DNA of 64,000 bases from Massilia phosphatilytica (GTDB taxonomy: Bacteria; Pseudomonadota; Gammaproteobacteria; Burkholderiales; Burkholderiaceae_D): contig NZ_PUIP01000019.1 in the NCBI RefSeq assembly GCF_002968015.1, positions 62,001-126,000 on the forward strand, written 5' to 3'. A model generated the notes under the pieces. It was not told where the DNA came from and searched no databases. It saw nothing but the letters and a program-made list of their open reading frames with translations. Shown here in pieces: positions 51,023 through 59,377 of this stretch. The position numbers and the translations under genes were made by a program. The number at the start of each line of letters is the position of its first letter. The stretch's first letter is position 1.

Positions 51023-53785
51023 GTGAAGTTAAAGAAGCTAGCGACCATGATCGCCGTGATCGGTACCGCAGCCCCGGCCGTCGCGCAGCAAGCGCAAACG
51101 GACAAGCCGATCGCACGCGTCGAGATCACGGGTTCCAGCATCAAGCGCATCGCCACCGAAGGCGCGCTGCCGGTGCAGACGATCACGCTGGACCAGCTGG
51201 ACAAGCAGGGCGTCACGAACGCGGAACAGCTGATGCGCCTGATCTCGGCCAACGGCACGGGCGCGGACAACATGACTTCAGGTAATAACGTGTTCGGCGC
51301 AGATGCCGACCGCGTCAGCGGGGGCGGCTCGTTCGCCTCGCTGCGTGGCCTGGGCCCGACCGGCACCCTCGTGCTGATCAACGGCCGCCGCATTTCCGGC
51401 TACGGCCTGTCCGGCAAGGCGGTCGACCTGAACACGATCCCGCTGGCGGCCGTCGCCCGCATCGAAGTGCTGAAGGATGGCGCATCCGCGATCTACGGCA
51501 CGGATGCCGTCGGCGGCGTCATCAACTTTATCCTCAAGACGAATTTCGAGGGCGTGCAGGCGAATGCCAGCGGCAACTGGACGGAACACGGCGGCGGCGC
51601 CACCCGCCGGCTGCAGGTCGTGGCCGGCCATGGCAACCTGGACACCGACCGCTTCAACATCATGGTGGCGGTCGGCTACGACAAGAACAACGAACTCGAT
51701 TCGCACCAGCGCGGGTTCGCCAATGGCTACCAGCCGGCGCGCGGCCTGTCGCCGGACACCACCGGCACCCCGGTCGCCAACCAGCTGACGGGCGCCGGCA
51801 CCGCGCTGGGTTCGAACTTCCAGATGCCGGGCGACCCGAACAAGTATCTGCAGGCGGGTCTCCTGAGCCTGCAGGGCAAGTGCGACAGCGTGACAGGCAT
51901 GAACCAGTACGTCACCGCGTTGTGGAAGGACGTGACGTCGCCGTTGCGCACAAAGTATTCCTGCACGTACGACTACGGTGGCGACTACGTGATGCAGCTG
52001 CCGACGGAGCGCACGAACGGCGTCGCCCGCGCCACGTTCCAGGTCACGCCGGACCACCGCGTGTTCGCCGAAGCCGTCGCCGCGCACACGAATTCGCTGG
52101 CGATCCTGACGCCGACGCAGATCTCCACGTCGCTCGCGAACGGCAACGCGTATCCGGTGGGCGGGCCGTACTACCAGGACCTGTCGCCATACATCGCCTC
52201 GTTCGACAAGACGAAACCGATCATCTACAAATGGCGCGCCTGGCCGCTGGGTAACCGCACGCAGGCCTACACCACCGACACCGTGCGCCTGATGACGGGC
52301 GCGGAGGGCCAACTCGCCGGCAAGTGGGACTACAAGATCGACCTGTCGCACAGCGAGAGCCACACGACGACGGACCTCGTCGACGGCTACGCCTACACGA
52401 GCGCGCTATACCAGGTGCTGCGCAGCGGGGTCGTGAACCCGTTCGCCGCGCCGGCGCAGGGCCAGAGCGCGGCCGCGATGCAGGCGCTGGAAGCGACCAA
52501 GTTCTATGGCCGCCTCCAGCACGGCAAGACGACGCTGACGCAGTTCAACGCGTCCGTGTCGGGCGAGATCTGGCAACTGCCGGCCGGCCCGCTGCAGGGC
52601 GCGATCGGCACCGACCTGCGCCGCGAGGGCTACGGCTTCGCGCAGGACGTCGACGCGACCAAGATCCTGCTGGCGCCGGGTAACGCGAACCAGGACACGG
52701 TCAACCGCAACATCAAGGCGATCTACACCGAGCTCGTGGTGCCGGTCATGAAGAACCTGGAACTGCAGCTGGCACTGCGCCGCGACGACTACAGCCTGAT
52801 CGGCGCGACGACGAATCCGAAGATCGCGTTCAGCTACCGTCCCACGAGCTGGCTGATGCTGCGCGGCTCGGCCAACAAAGGCTTCCTGGCGCCGAGCTTC
52901 GCCCAGCTGTATTCGGGCCGCCTGGACCAGGAACTGCCGAACGGCGTGTCCGACCCGATCGGCTGCGCGGCCCACCCGAACGATCCGCGCTACTGCGCGA
53001 TCGAGCGCCTGAACTACTTCAGCGGCGGCAATCCGAAGCTGCGCCCGGAGACGTCGAAGCAGGGCACCCTGGGCTTCATCGTCGAGCCGAACGCGAACTT
53101 CTCGGCGTCGGTCGACTACTGGGCGATCAACGTCAAGGACCGCATCCTGAACCGCACCCCGCAGGTCGTGCTGGCCAACGCGGCGTCGCTCGCCGAGTAC
53201 ATCCACCGCAACCCGGACGGCACCATCGACTACGTCGACGCGGGCTGGATCAACGCGGCCGGCCTCAAGACGCGCGGCGCCGACGTGGGCCTGCGCGGCC
53301 GCGGCAACCTGCCGGATGGCTGGCGCTGGAACGCGACCCTCGACGGCACCTGGACGCAGAGCTACCAGTTCGCCGAGTTCGAAGGCCAGCCGTACGTCGA
53401 ATACGTCGGCAACTTCTACACGCGCGACATCTACCTGCGCTGGAAGCACAACGCGACGTTCAGCGTCGCCAAGGGACCGTGGAGCGTCCTGCTCAGTAAC
53501 CTGTACCGCAACGGCTACGCGGACCAGCTGCCGAACGGCGGCAAGGGCACGCCGCCGGCCGGCTTCAACCCGCGCGTGGCCAGCTACACGACGTGGGGCC
53601 TGTCGACGACGTACACGGGCCTGAAAAACACGACGATCACCGTCGGCATCCAGAACCTGTTCGACCGCGATCCGCCGTTCACGGCGCACAACGTGGACGA
53701 AGTCGTGGGCGCCGGCTGGGATCCGCGCGTGGCCGACCCGCGCGGCCGCTCGCTGAGCTTCGACGTCAAGTACCGCTTCTTCTAA
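51023..53785 (+). CDS. TonB-dependent receptor in the wall-recycling region
   Basis: This encodes 920 aa from a GTG, with AAGGAG six bases before. The signal peptide is VKLKKLATMIAVIGTAAPAVAQ. A TonB-box-like ARVEITGS is followed by a plug domain with GTLVLINGRRISGYGLSG and IEVLKDGASAIYGTDAVGGVINFI. The barrel has LRGSANKGFLAPSFAQLYSGR and ends FDVKYRFF with a terminal Phe. It would import a large nutrient. The orphan peptide-binding protein before it and the LD-carboxypeptidase after it point to wall peptides or muropeptides, but the ligand is inferred. Confidence 0.92.
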   Translation: MKLKKLATMIAVIGTAAPAVAQQAQTDKPIARVEITGSSIKRIATEGALPVQTITLDQLDKQGVTNAEQLMRLISANGTGADNMTSGNNVFGADADRVSGGGSFASLRGLGPTGTLVLINGRRISGYGLSGKAVDLNTIPLAAVARIEVLKDGASAIYGTDAVGGVINFILKTNFEGVQANASGNWTEHGGGATRRLQVVAGHGNLDTDRFNIMVAVGYDKNNELDSHQRGFANGYQPARGLSPDTTGTPVANQLTGAGTALGSNFQMPGDPNKYLQAGLLSLQGKCDSVTGMNQYVTALWKDVTSPLRTKYSCTYDYGGDYVMQLPTERTNGVARATFQVTPDHRVFAEAVAAHTNSLAILTPTQISTSLANGNAYPVGGPYYQDLSPYIASFDKTKPIIYKWRAWPLGNRTQAYTTDTVRLMTGAEGQLAGKWDYKIDLSHSESHTTTDLVDGYAYTSALYQVLRSGVVNPFAAPAQGQSAAAMQALEATKFYGRLQHGKTTLTQFNASVSGEIWQLPAGPLQGAIGTDLRREGYGFAQDVDATKILLAPGNANQDTVNRNIKAIYTELVVPVMKNLELQLALRRDDYSLIGATTNPKIAFSYRPTSWLMLRGSANKGFLAPSFAQLYSGRLDQELPNGVSDPIGCAAHPNDPRYCAIERLNYFSGGNPKLRPETSKQGTLGFIVEPNANFSASVDYWAINVKDRILNRTPQVVLANAASLAEYIHRNPDGTIDYVDAGWINAAGLKTRGADVGLRGRGNLPDGWRWNATLDGTWTQSYQFAEFEGQPYVEYVGNFYTRDIYLRWKHNATFSVAKGPWSVLLSNLYRNGYADQLPNGGKGTPPAGFNPRVASYTTWGLSTTYTGLKNTTITVGIQNLFDRDPPFTAHNVDEVVGAGWDPRVADPRGRSLSFDVKYRFF

Positions 53786-53816
53786 TCGGTATTGCCTGTA
53801 TCCTTGGCGCTACCTG

Positions 53817-53864
53817 CGGCCCGCGACCATGGAAGCCACAAGCTTCCGCGGCGCGGGCCGTTTT
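53817..53864 (+). terminator. rho-independent terminator after the TonB receptor
   Basis: CGGCCCGCG (53817-53825) pairs with CGCGGGCCG (53852-53860), with an inner GGAAGC/GCTTCC stem, followed by TTTTA. It ends 17 bases before the ldcA ATG, so ldcA expression may depend on read-through or on a promoter near its start. Confidence 0.75.
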
Positions 53865-53880
53865 ACTTGAACCTCATCCC

Positions 53881-54921
53881 ATGAACAGCAGGCGCAGATT
53901 TAACGCGATGATGGCGGCGGCGCTGCTGTTACCTGTCGCGCCTGCGCGGTCCGCATCGAAGACAATGACACCACTGATCAAACCACCGCGCCTGCGCCGC
54001 GGCGACGTCGTCGGCCTCGTCGCACCGGGCGGCTACACGAGCGACGCCTCGATCGAGAAGGCCGTGCAGCACATCGAGGCGCTGGGCTTCCGCGTCAAGC
54101 TGGGCACGTACCTGCGCGACGTGTGGGGCAACTACGGGGGCACGGTCGCGGCGCGCATCGCCGACCTGCACGCGATGTTCCGCGATCCTGACGTGAAAGC
54201 CATCTGGGCGATCCGCGGCGGCTCCGGCTGCATCTCCCTGCTGCGGCATCTGGACTACCGCCTGATCCGCACGCATCCGAAGGTCCTGCTGGGCTACTCC
54301 GACATCACGGCGCTGCATCTCGCCATCCACCGTCACGCGGGCCTTGTGACCTTCCACGGCCCGGTCGCATCGAGCACGCCGTCGGACTATTCGACCGAGC
54401 ACCTGCTGGCCGTGCTGATGGATCCGAGGGCGTCGTACACGATCCCGATGTCGTTTGATAACGACCGCCGCGCGCTGGACGAGCCGTGGTACGCCACGCG
54501 TACGGTGCACGCGGGCGTGGCCGAGGGCCCGCTCATCGGCGGCAACCTGTCGCTCGTGAGCGCGCTTGCAGGCACGCCGTACGCGGCGGATTTCACCGGC
54601 GGCCTGCTGTTCCTCGAAGAGGTGAACGAGGAGCCGTACCGCATCGACCGCTGGATGACGCAGCTCGATCTGGCTGTCGGTTTCGACAAGGCGGCCGGTG
54701 TCATGATCGGCATCTGCGAGAACTGCGGACCGCAGGGGGACGGCCCGTCGCTGACCCTGGACGAGACCCTGGACGTGCACCTGCAGCCGCTGCGGGTGCC
54801 GGCGGTAATGGGGTATTCGTTCGGGCATATCCGCAACCAGTTCACGATGCCGGTCGGGATCAGGGGCCGGCTGGATACGGCGTCGCGGACGGTGACGTTG
54901 CTGGAGGCGGGTGTCAGCTGA
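53881..54921 (+). CDS. ldcA: exported LD-carboxypeptidase (S66 family)
   Basis: This encodes 346 aa. S66 motifs are VVGLVAPGG, AIWAIRGGSGCISLLRHLDY, the nucleophile in LLGYSDITALH, the Glu in FLEEVNEEPYRIDRWMTQL, and the His in YSFGHIRNQ. It cuts the L,D bond of wall tetrapeptides, releasing D-Ala. Unlike cytoplasmic E. coli LdcA, it has an N-terminal signal MNSRRRFNAMMAAALLLPVAPARS with a twin-arginine-like SRRRF, suggesting periplasmic work. It follows the receptor by 95 bases. Confidence 0.9.
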   Translation: MNSRRRFNAMMAAALLLPVAPARSASKTMTPLIKPPRLRRGDVVGLVAPGGYTSDASIEKAVQHIEALGFRVKLGTYLRDVWGNYGGTVAARIADLHAMFRDPDVKAIWAIRGGSGCISLLRHLDYRLIRTHPKVLLGYSDITALHLAIHRHAGLVTFHGPVASSTPSDYSTEHLLAVLMDPRASYTIPMSFDNDRRALDEPWYATRTVHAGVAEGPLIGGNLSLVSALAGTPYAADFTGGLLFLEEVNEEPYRIDRWMTQLDLAVGFDKAAGVMIGICENCGPQGDGPSLTLDETLDVHLQPLRVPAVMGYSFGHIRNQFTMPVGIRGRLDTASRTVTLLEAGVS

Positions 54922-54934
54922 GGGCTCAGCTGAC
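54913..54934. terminator. palindrome between converging ldcA and LysR
   Basis: GTCAGCTGAG (54913-54922) and CTCAGCTGAC (54925-54934) form a 10-bp perfect stem with a 2-base centre. It covers the ldcA stop codon and ends 2 bases before the LysR stop. There is no T tract in either direction, so it could stop both transcripts only partly, or act as a DNA cruciform. Confidence 0.5.
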
Positions 54935-54936
54935 GG

Positions 54937-55839
54937 CTACCACCGCCAGGCTTCCTGCAGCTTCTCCTTCAGATACCCCACGAACACCCGCACCCTTGGC
55001 GCCAAATTCCTCTGGTGCGGATACACCGCATGCAGCGGCGCCGCCGCCATCGCGTGATTGGGCAGCACGCGCCGCAAACGACCCGCCGCCAGGTCATCCC
55101 CCACGTCCCAGATCGATTTCAGCGCGATGCCGCTGCCGGCCAGCGCCAGCTGCTGCGCGGCGCCGCCGTCGTTCGTGAGGAACGCGGCGTCCACGCGCAC
55201 GGGGGCCGTCTCGTCGCCGTCGAATTTCCAGTCCGTGCGCCGTTGATCGCCGATCACGATGCAGCGGTGGCCCGCCAGTTCCGCGGGCGTGCGCGGTTCG
55301 CCGTGGCGCTGCAGGTAGGCGGGCGACGCGCACAGCACGCGGTAGTTGGGCGCCAGTTCGCGCGCGACCAGCGAGGAGTCTGCCAGCGCACCGTAGCGGA
55401 TGCCCAGATCGTGACCGCTGTCCAGCAGGTCGACGACGGCATCCAGGAGCTCCAGCTGGATCGTCACCTGCGGATGCAGTTCCTGGAACGCGGCCGCGAT
55501 GGGTGCGAGCCAGCGCCGCCCGAATTCGCCCGGCGCCGTGATGCGCAATACGCCGTGCACGCCCTCGCGGCGCTGCGCGAGCAGGGCTTCGGCCTGCTCG
55601 ACTTCGTCCAGGATGCGCAGCACGCGCGCGTGGAACAGCCGCCCCTCGTCCGTCAAGGTCTGGCGCCGCGTCGTCCGCTGCAGCAGGCGCGTGCCCAGGC
55701 TCGCTTCCAGCAGCGATAAACGTTTGCTGACGACGGACACGGGCACGTCCAGTTCGCGCGCGGCGGCGGACAGGCTGCCGGCAGAGACGATGCGGGCAAA
55801 CGCGACGAGGGCGGGGAAGTTGTTGGCGAGCGTGTCCAT
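54937..55839 (-). CDS. LysR-family transcriptional regulator
   Basis: This encodes 300 aa. The winged helix-turn-helix (FPALVAFARIVSAGSLSAAARELDVPVSVVSKRLSLLEA) is followed by the LysR effector domain with GVLRITAPGEFGRRWLAP, of the CrgA-like subgroup that controls nearby oxidoreductases. It diverges from the SnoaL-like and SDR genes, so those are likely targets. The 96-base spacer is AT-richer than its surroundings. Confidence 0.9.
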   Translation of the reverse strand: MDTLANNFPALVAFARIVSAGSLSAAARELDVPVSVVSKRLSLLEASLGTRLLQRTTRRQTLTDEGRLFHARVLRILDEVEQAEALLAQRREGVHGVLRITAPGEFGRRWLAPIAAAFQELHPQVTIQLELLDAVVDLLDSGHDLGIRYGALADSSLVARELAPNYRVLCASPAYLQRHGEPRTPAELAGHRCIVIGDQRRTDWKFDGDETAPVRVDAAFLTNDGGAAQQLALAGSGIALKSIWDVGDDLAAGRLRRVLPNHAMAAAPLHAVYPHQRNLAPRVRVFVGYLKEKLQEAWRW

Positions 55840-55935
55840 CTTGCGCTTTTTGGAAACAATGATTTCGTATTCTGCCGCTATTTTTCGACCAGCGTGAAAT
55901 CTATGATGGGTTCATCGACAACAAGGAGCACTACG

Positions 55936-56457
55936 ATGAAAGCCACCCCCCTCCTCGCCGCCATGCTGGTGGCGCTGCCGGCCTTCGCGGACGAACGACT
56001 CGTTAGCGCCCAGCAAGTCATCGCCGACCCGTCGCTGCCCCCGGCACTGCGCGATGCCGAGATCCAGGCGGCGCGCCGCTACGCCACGTTCTGGCACACG
56101 GGCGACGAACGCCATGCCCGCGCGGCGCTCGCAGCCGATTTCACGGACCGCACGCTGCCGCCGGGCCGCGCGCAAGGCGTGCCGGGGCCGCTCGCCGCAT
56201 CGACGTTCGTGCGCACCGCGATCCCGGACCTGCAGGCCGACCTGCTACAACTGATCGTTGCGGGCGACCGCGTCACCGTGCACTATCGCTTCCACGGCCA
56301 TTTCACCGGACGATGGGCGGACAAGCAGGGACAAGGGCAAGGCATCGACTTCATCGCCACCGACATCTATCGCATCGCCGACGGGAAGATCGCCGACAAC
56401 TGGCACATCGAAGACAACCTCACACTGATGCAGCAACTGGGCCTCGTCGCCCGCTGA
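55936..56457 (+). CDS. secreted SnoaL-like/NTF2-fold protein
   Basis: This encodes 173 aa. The signal peptide MKATPLLAAMLVALPAFA is followed by a SnoaL-like domain with DLLQLIVAGDRVTVHYRFHGHFTG and DFIATDIYRIADGKIADNWHIEDN, the ester-cyclase pattern. Activity is unknown; these folds isomerise or bind small ligands. AAGGAGC at 55923-55929 supports the start. It is followed by an SDR gene 11 bases on, in one operon, opposite a LysR gene. Confidence 0.82.
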   Translation: MKATPLLAAMLVALPAFADERLVSAQQVIADPSLPPALRDAEIQAARRYATFWHTGDERHARAALAADFTDRTLPPGRAQGVPGPLAASTFVRTAIPDLQADLLQLIVAGDRVTVHYRFHGHFTGRWADKQGQGQGIDFIATDIYRIADGKIADNWHIEDNLTLMQQLGLVAR

Positions 56458-56468
56458 AAGGAACTTCC

Positions 56469-57263
56469 ATGCACATCGATTTGACCGGCAAGACCGCACT
56501 CGTCTCCGCCTCCACCGCCGGCATCGGCCTGGCGACCGCCATCGGCCTCGCCGGCGCGGGCGCCACCGTCATCCTCAACGGGCGCTCCGACGACGCCATC
56601 GAACGCGCCCGCGCAGCCGTGCTGGCGCAGGTGCCGGGCGCACGGCTGCGCGGCGTCGCCGCCGACCTGGCGACGGCGGAAGGTGCGGCGGCACTCTTCA
56701 AGGCCGAGCCGCAAGTGGACATCCTTGTCAACAACGCCGGCATGTACGGGCCGCAGGATTTCTTCGAGATCGACGACGCCACGTGGGACCGCTTCTTCCA
56801 GATGAACGTGATGTCGGGCGTGCGCCTCGCGCGGCACTACCTGAAAGGGATGCTGGAACGGGACTGGGGCCGCGTCGTGTTCATCTCGTCGGAATCGGGG
56901 CTGAACATCCCGGCCGACATGATCCACTACGGCATGACGAAGACGGCACAGCTGGCGATCTCGCGCGGGCTGGCGAAACTGGCGGCCGGCAGCGGCGTCA
57001 CCGTCAACGCGGTGCTGCCGGGGCCGACGCTGTCGGAAGGCGTGCGCGCCATGCTGGAAGACACGGCGAAGGCCGCGCACGTTTCGGTCGAGGAGGCCGC
57101 GACGACCTTCGTGCGCACGCACCGCCCCAGTTCCATCCTGGGCCGCGCGGCGAGCGTGGACGAAGTCGCGAACATGATCGTCTACGTGTGCTCGCCGCAG
57201 GCGTCGGCCACGACGGGCGCGGCGCTGCGGGTGGATGGCGGTGTGGTGGACACCATCGCGTAA
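56469..57263 (+). CDS. short-chain dehydrogenase/reductase
   Basis: This encodes 264 aa of classical SDR. The start MHIDLTGKTALVSASTAGIG carries the TGxxxGxG-type loop with Ser replacing Gly (SASTAGIG), then LVNNAGMYGPQDF, the Ser of FISSESGLNIP and the YGMTK active-site Tyr/Lys. It ends with a typical RVDGG tail. It would oxidise or reduce a small alcohol or ketone with NAD(P). Co-transcription with the SnoaL-like gene suggests one pathway. Its stop lies 4 bases from that of azoR. Confidence 0.9.
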   Translation: MHIDLTGKTALVSASTAGIGLATAIGLAGAGATVILNGRSDDAIERARAAVLAQVPGARLRGVAADLATAEGAAALFKAEPQVDILVNNAGMYGPQDFFEIDDATWDRFFQMNVMSGVRLARHYLKGMLERDWGRVVFISSESGLNIPADMIHYGMTKTAQLAISRGLAKLAAGSGVTVNAVLPGPTLSEGVRAMLEDTAKAAHVSVEEAATTFVRTHRPSSILGRAASVDEVANMIVYVCSPQASATTGAALRVDGGVVDTIA

Positions 57264-57267
57264 GGAC

Positions 57268-57867
57268 TCAGGCGACGATCTCGTCGATCTGCGTGGCTAC
57301 CTCGTCGAAGGCGGCGCTGGCGCGGTCCGGGCCCATGTTGACGCCCTCGGCGTAGATGAACTCGACGTCCGTCATGCCCATCAGGCCCAGCACGCCCTTC
57401 AGGTAAGGCACCTGCGAATCGGCCGGCGTGTCGCGGTAGATGCCGCCGCGGGCGAGGCCCACATAGACTTTTTTGCCAGTGACGAGGCCTTCCGGGCCGT
57501 TCGCCGTGTAGCGGAAGGTCTGGCCGGCGCGGGCGACGGCGTCGATCCACGATTTGATTTGCACGGACACGCTGAAGTTATACATCGGCACACCCAGCAC
57601 GATCACGTCGGCGCGTTTCAGTTGCGCGATCAGCGCGTCGTCCAGCGCCACGCGGGCGCTTTGCTCCGGCGTGCGTTGTTCGACTGGCGTGAACAGGGCC
57701 GACAGCGCGGCTTCGTCCAGCACCGGATGCGGGGCCAGGGCCAGGTCGCGCAGCTCGACCGTCGCTTCCGGATGACGCGCTTTCAGGCGCGCCGTGATGG
57801 CGTCGGCGACGCGGGTGGAGTTCGAACCGTTGGCACGGGCGCTACCGTTGATTTGCAGGATGTTCAT
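57268..57867 (-). CDS. azoR: FMN-dependent NADH-azoreductase
   Basis: This encodes 199 aa. A flavodoxin-like fold starts MNILQINGSARANGSNSTRVADAI (FMN-phosphate loop) and has VPMYNFSVSVQIKSWIDAVARAGQTF and GLARGGIYRDTP, which are AzoR signatures. It reduces azo compounds and quinones with NADH in the cytoplasm. It diverges from a LysR gene that is the likely regulator. An inverted repeat that includes its ribosome site (57870-57902) may damp translation. Confidence 0.93.
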   Translation of the reverse strand: MNILQINGSARANGSNSTRVADAITARLKARHPEATVELRDLALAPHPVLDEAALSALFTPVEQRTPEQSARVALDDALIAQLKRADVIVLGVPMYNFSVSVQIKSWIDAVARAGQTFRYTANGPEGLVTGKKVYVGLARGGIYRDTPADSQVPYLKGVLGLMGMTDVEFIYAEGVNMGPDRASAAFDEVATQIDEIVA

Positions 57868-57869
57868 CG

Positions 57870-57902
57870 TGTTCTCCAGAAGTGTTGGGTCGATGGAGAA
57901 CA
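57870..57902 (-). promoter_or_regulatory. inverted repeat covering the azoR ribosome site
   Basis: TGTTCTCCA (57870-57878) and TGGAGAACA (57894-57902) are 9-bp perfect arms with a 15-base loop. In the azoR message the downstream arm contains the GGAG ribosome site, 2 bases before the ATG, so folding would hide it. As DNA it could also be a LysR site. Confidence 0.55.
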
Positions 57903-57950
57903 TTCTATTGATACTCTTCGACGGGATTAAGCCGGGTTTCCGGATATCAT

Positions 57951-57981
57951 TGTTCCATTTATGGGACGGGAGTCTGGAACA
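57951..57981 (+). promoter_or_regulatory. inverted repeat at the LysR start beside azoR
   Basis: TGTTCCA (57951-57957) and TGGAACA (57975-57981) flank 17 bases that contain the LysR gene ribosome site, and the right arm runs into its ATG. It resembles the arms ahead of azoR and may mark the LysR protein's own site. Confidence 0.4.
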
Positions 57982-58889
57982 TGGTAGATGCAAACGATCT
58001 GATCCTGTTCGTGCGTGTCGTCGACGCCGGCAGTTTTTCGCAGGCGGCCGAACGGGCGGATCTCCCCAAGTCGACGCTGTCGCGCCGCCTGACCCTGCTG
58101 GAAGAAGCGCTGGGCGAAAAGCTGTTCGTGCGCAGCACGCGGCGCGTGGCGATCACGGCGTTCGGCGAGCGCATCCTCGAACATGCGCGCCGCCTCGTCG
58201 ACGAAACGGAGGAAGTCGCCGCGCTGGCCCTGCACAGGCAGGAGACGCCACGCGGAGAATTGCGCGTCTCGATGCCGCCCGACTTCATCGAATCCGACTT
58301 CGCCGCTTTCTGCCAGGCGTTCCAGGCACGCTATCCGGAAATCCGGCTGCGCGTCGACCTGTCTCCGCGCCGCGTGGACCTCGTCAGCGAACGCTTCGAC
58401 GTGGCCGTGCGCGCCGCCTTCTACCTGCCCGACGACGCGACGCTTGTCGCGCGCAAGCTGTGCGACGTGCGCCAGGGCCTGTTCGCCAGTCCCGATTACC
58501 TCGCCGAACACGGCACACCGCAGACGCCCGACGACCTTGTCCGCCACGCCTGCCTCGCGCTCGCGTCGAACGACGGCGAGACGACGCCCTGGGTGCTGAC
58601 GCGTGGCGACGAGCGCTGGGAGCAGGTCGTGCAGGGACCGCTCGTGTGCAATTCGCCGCGGCTGCAGCGCGAAATGGCGCTGCGCGCCGCCGGCATCGCC
58701 GCGCTGCCGGCCGACGCCGCCCTGCGCGACTGGATCGGCAACGGCCGCCTGCGCCGCGTCCTGCCCGACTGGTGGCTGCCCACGGCCGGCCTGTGGTGCG
58801 TGATGCCGGGACGGCGCCTGATGCCGGCGCGCACGCGCGTGTTCGTCGACATGCTGCAGGCCCACATGGATGCCATCATGAGCGGGTAA
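57981..58889 (+). CDS. LysR-family transcriptional regulator
   Basis: This encodes 302 aa. Its helix-turn-helix (DLILFVRVVDAGSFSQAAERADLPKSTLSRRLTLLEE) and effector domain (GELRVSMPPDFIESDFAAF) place it in the CrgA/AphB-like LysR branch. It is divergent from azoR, 113 bases apart, and is the probable sensor of azo, quinone or redox stress for that gene; this follows from layout, not from specific residues. Confidence 0.9.
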   Translation: MVDANDLILFVRVVDAGSFSQAAERADLPKSTLSRRLTLLEEALGEKLFVRSTRRVAITAFGERILEHARRLVDETEEVAALALHRQETPRGELRVSMPPDFIESDFAAFCQAFQARYPEIRLRVDLSPRRVDLVSERFDVAVRAAFYLPDDATLVARKLCDVRQGLFASPDYLAEHGTPQTPDDLVRHACLALASNDGETTPWVLTRGDERWEQVVQGPLVCNSPRLQREMALRAAGIAALPADAALRDWIGNGRLRRVLPDWWLPTAGLWCVMPGRRLMPARTRVFVDMLQAHMDAIMSG

Positions 58890-58901
58890 TTACGAAAACG
58901 C

Positions 58902-58930
58902 TTGACATGTGTGCGTACACACATAATACT
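58902..58930 (+). promoter_or_regulatory. promoter of the MarR gene with operator inside the spacer
   Basis: TTGACA (58902-58907) is a perfect -35, and AATACT (58925-58930) a reasonable -10 at 17 bases. Between them, ATGTGTGCGTACACACAT (58907-58924) is an inverted repeat with 7-bp arms. A protein bound there would block RNA polymerase. The same site recurs before the SDR gene at 59378-59395. Confidence 0.8.
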
Positions 58931-58936
58931 GTGCCC

Positions 58937-59359
58937 ATGACTGCTTCCGAACGACTCATCGCCTGCAACTGCTTCGCCTCCCGCAAGGCGGCGCGTTTGA
59001 TTACGAAGATGTATGAAGACCACCTGGCGCGCGTGGACCTGACGAGCACGCAGTTCTCCATCCTGGTCTACGTCGACGAGATCGGCGCGGCCTCGATGAA
59101 GGACCTGGTCGAGGCGATGGTGATGGAGCGCACGAGCGTGATCCGCGCGCTGCAGCCGCTGGAACGCGACGGCCTCCTGGCCATCGGTCCGCACGAGGAA
59201 GACGCGCGCCGCAACGTCGTGCGCCTCACCGACGCGGGCCGCGCCAAGCTGGCGGAAGCGCTGCCCGTGTGGCAGACGGCACAGGCGGAGTTCGAGAGCA
59301 AATTCGGCGCCGGGCTGGCCGGGGAGTTGCGCCAGTCGTTGCTGACGCTGGCACCGTAG
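58937..59359 (+). CDS. MarR-family transcriptional repressor
   Basis: This encodes 140 aa. Winged-helix core is FSILVYVDEIGAASMKDLVEAMVMERTSVIRALQPLERDGLLAIGPHEEDARRNVVRLTDAG, with the DxR wing near residue 95. The N-terminus has C-N-C (IACNCFASRKAAR), two cysteines that could sense oxidants, as in the second MarR in this window. An operator overlaps its own promoter and a second lies before the following SDR gene, so it is probably an autorepressor of both. Confidence 0.92.
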   Translation: MTASERLIACNCFASRKAARLITKMYEDHLARVDLTSTQFSILVYVDEIGAASMKDLVEAMVMERTSVIRALQPLERDGLLAIGPHEEDARRNVVRLTDAGRAKLAEALPVWQTAQAEFESKFGAGLAGELRQSLLTLAP

Positions 59360-59377
59360 CAAAAAATTTTTGCACTT

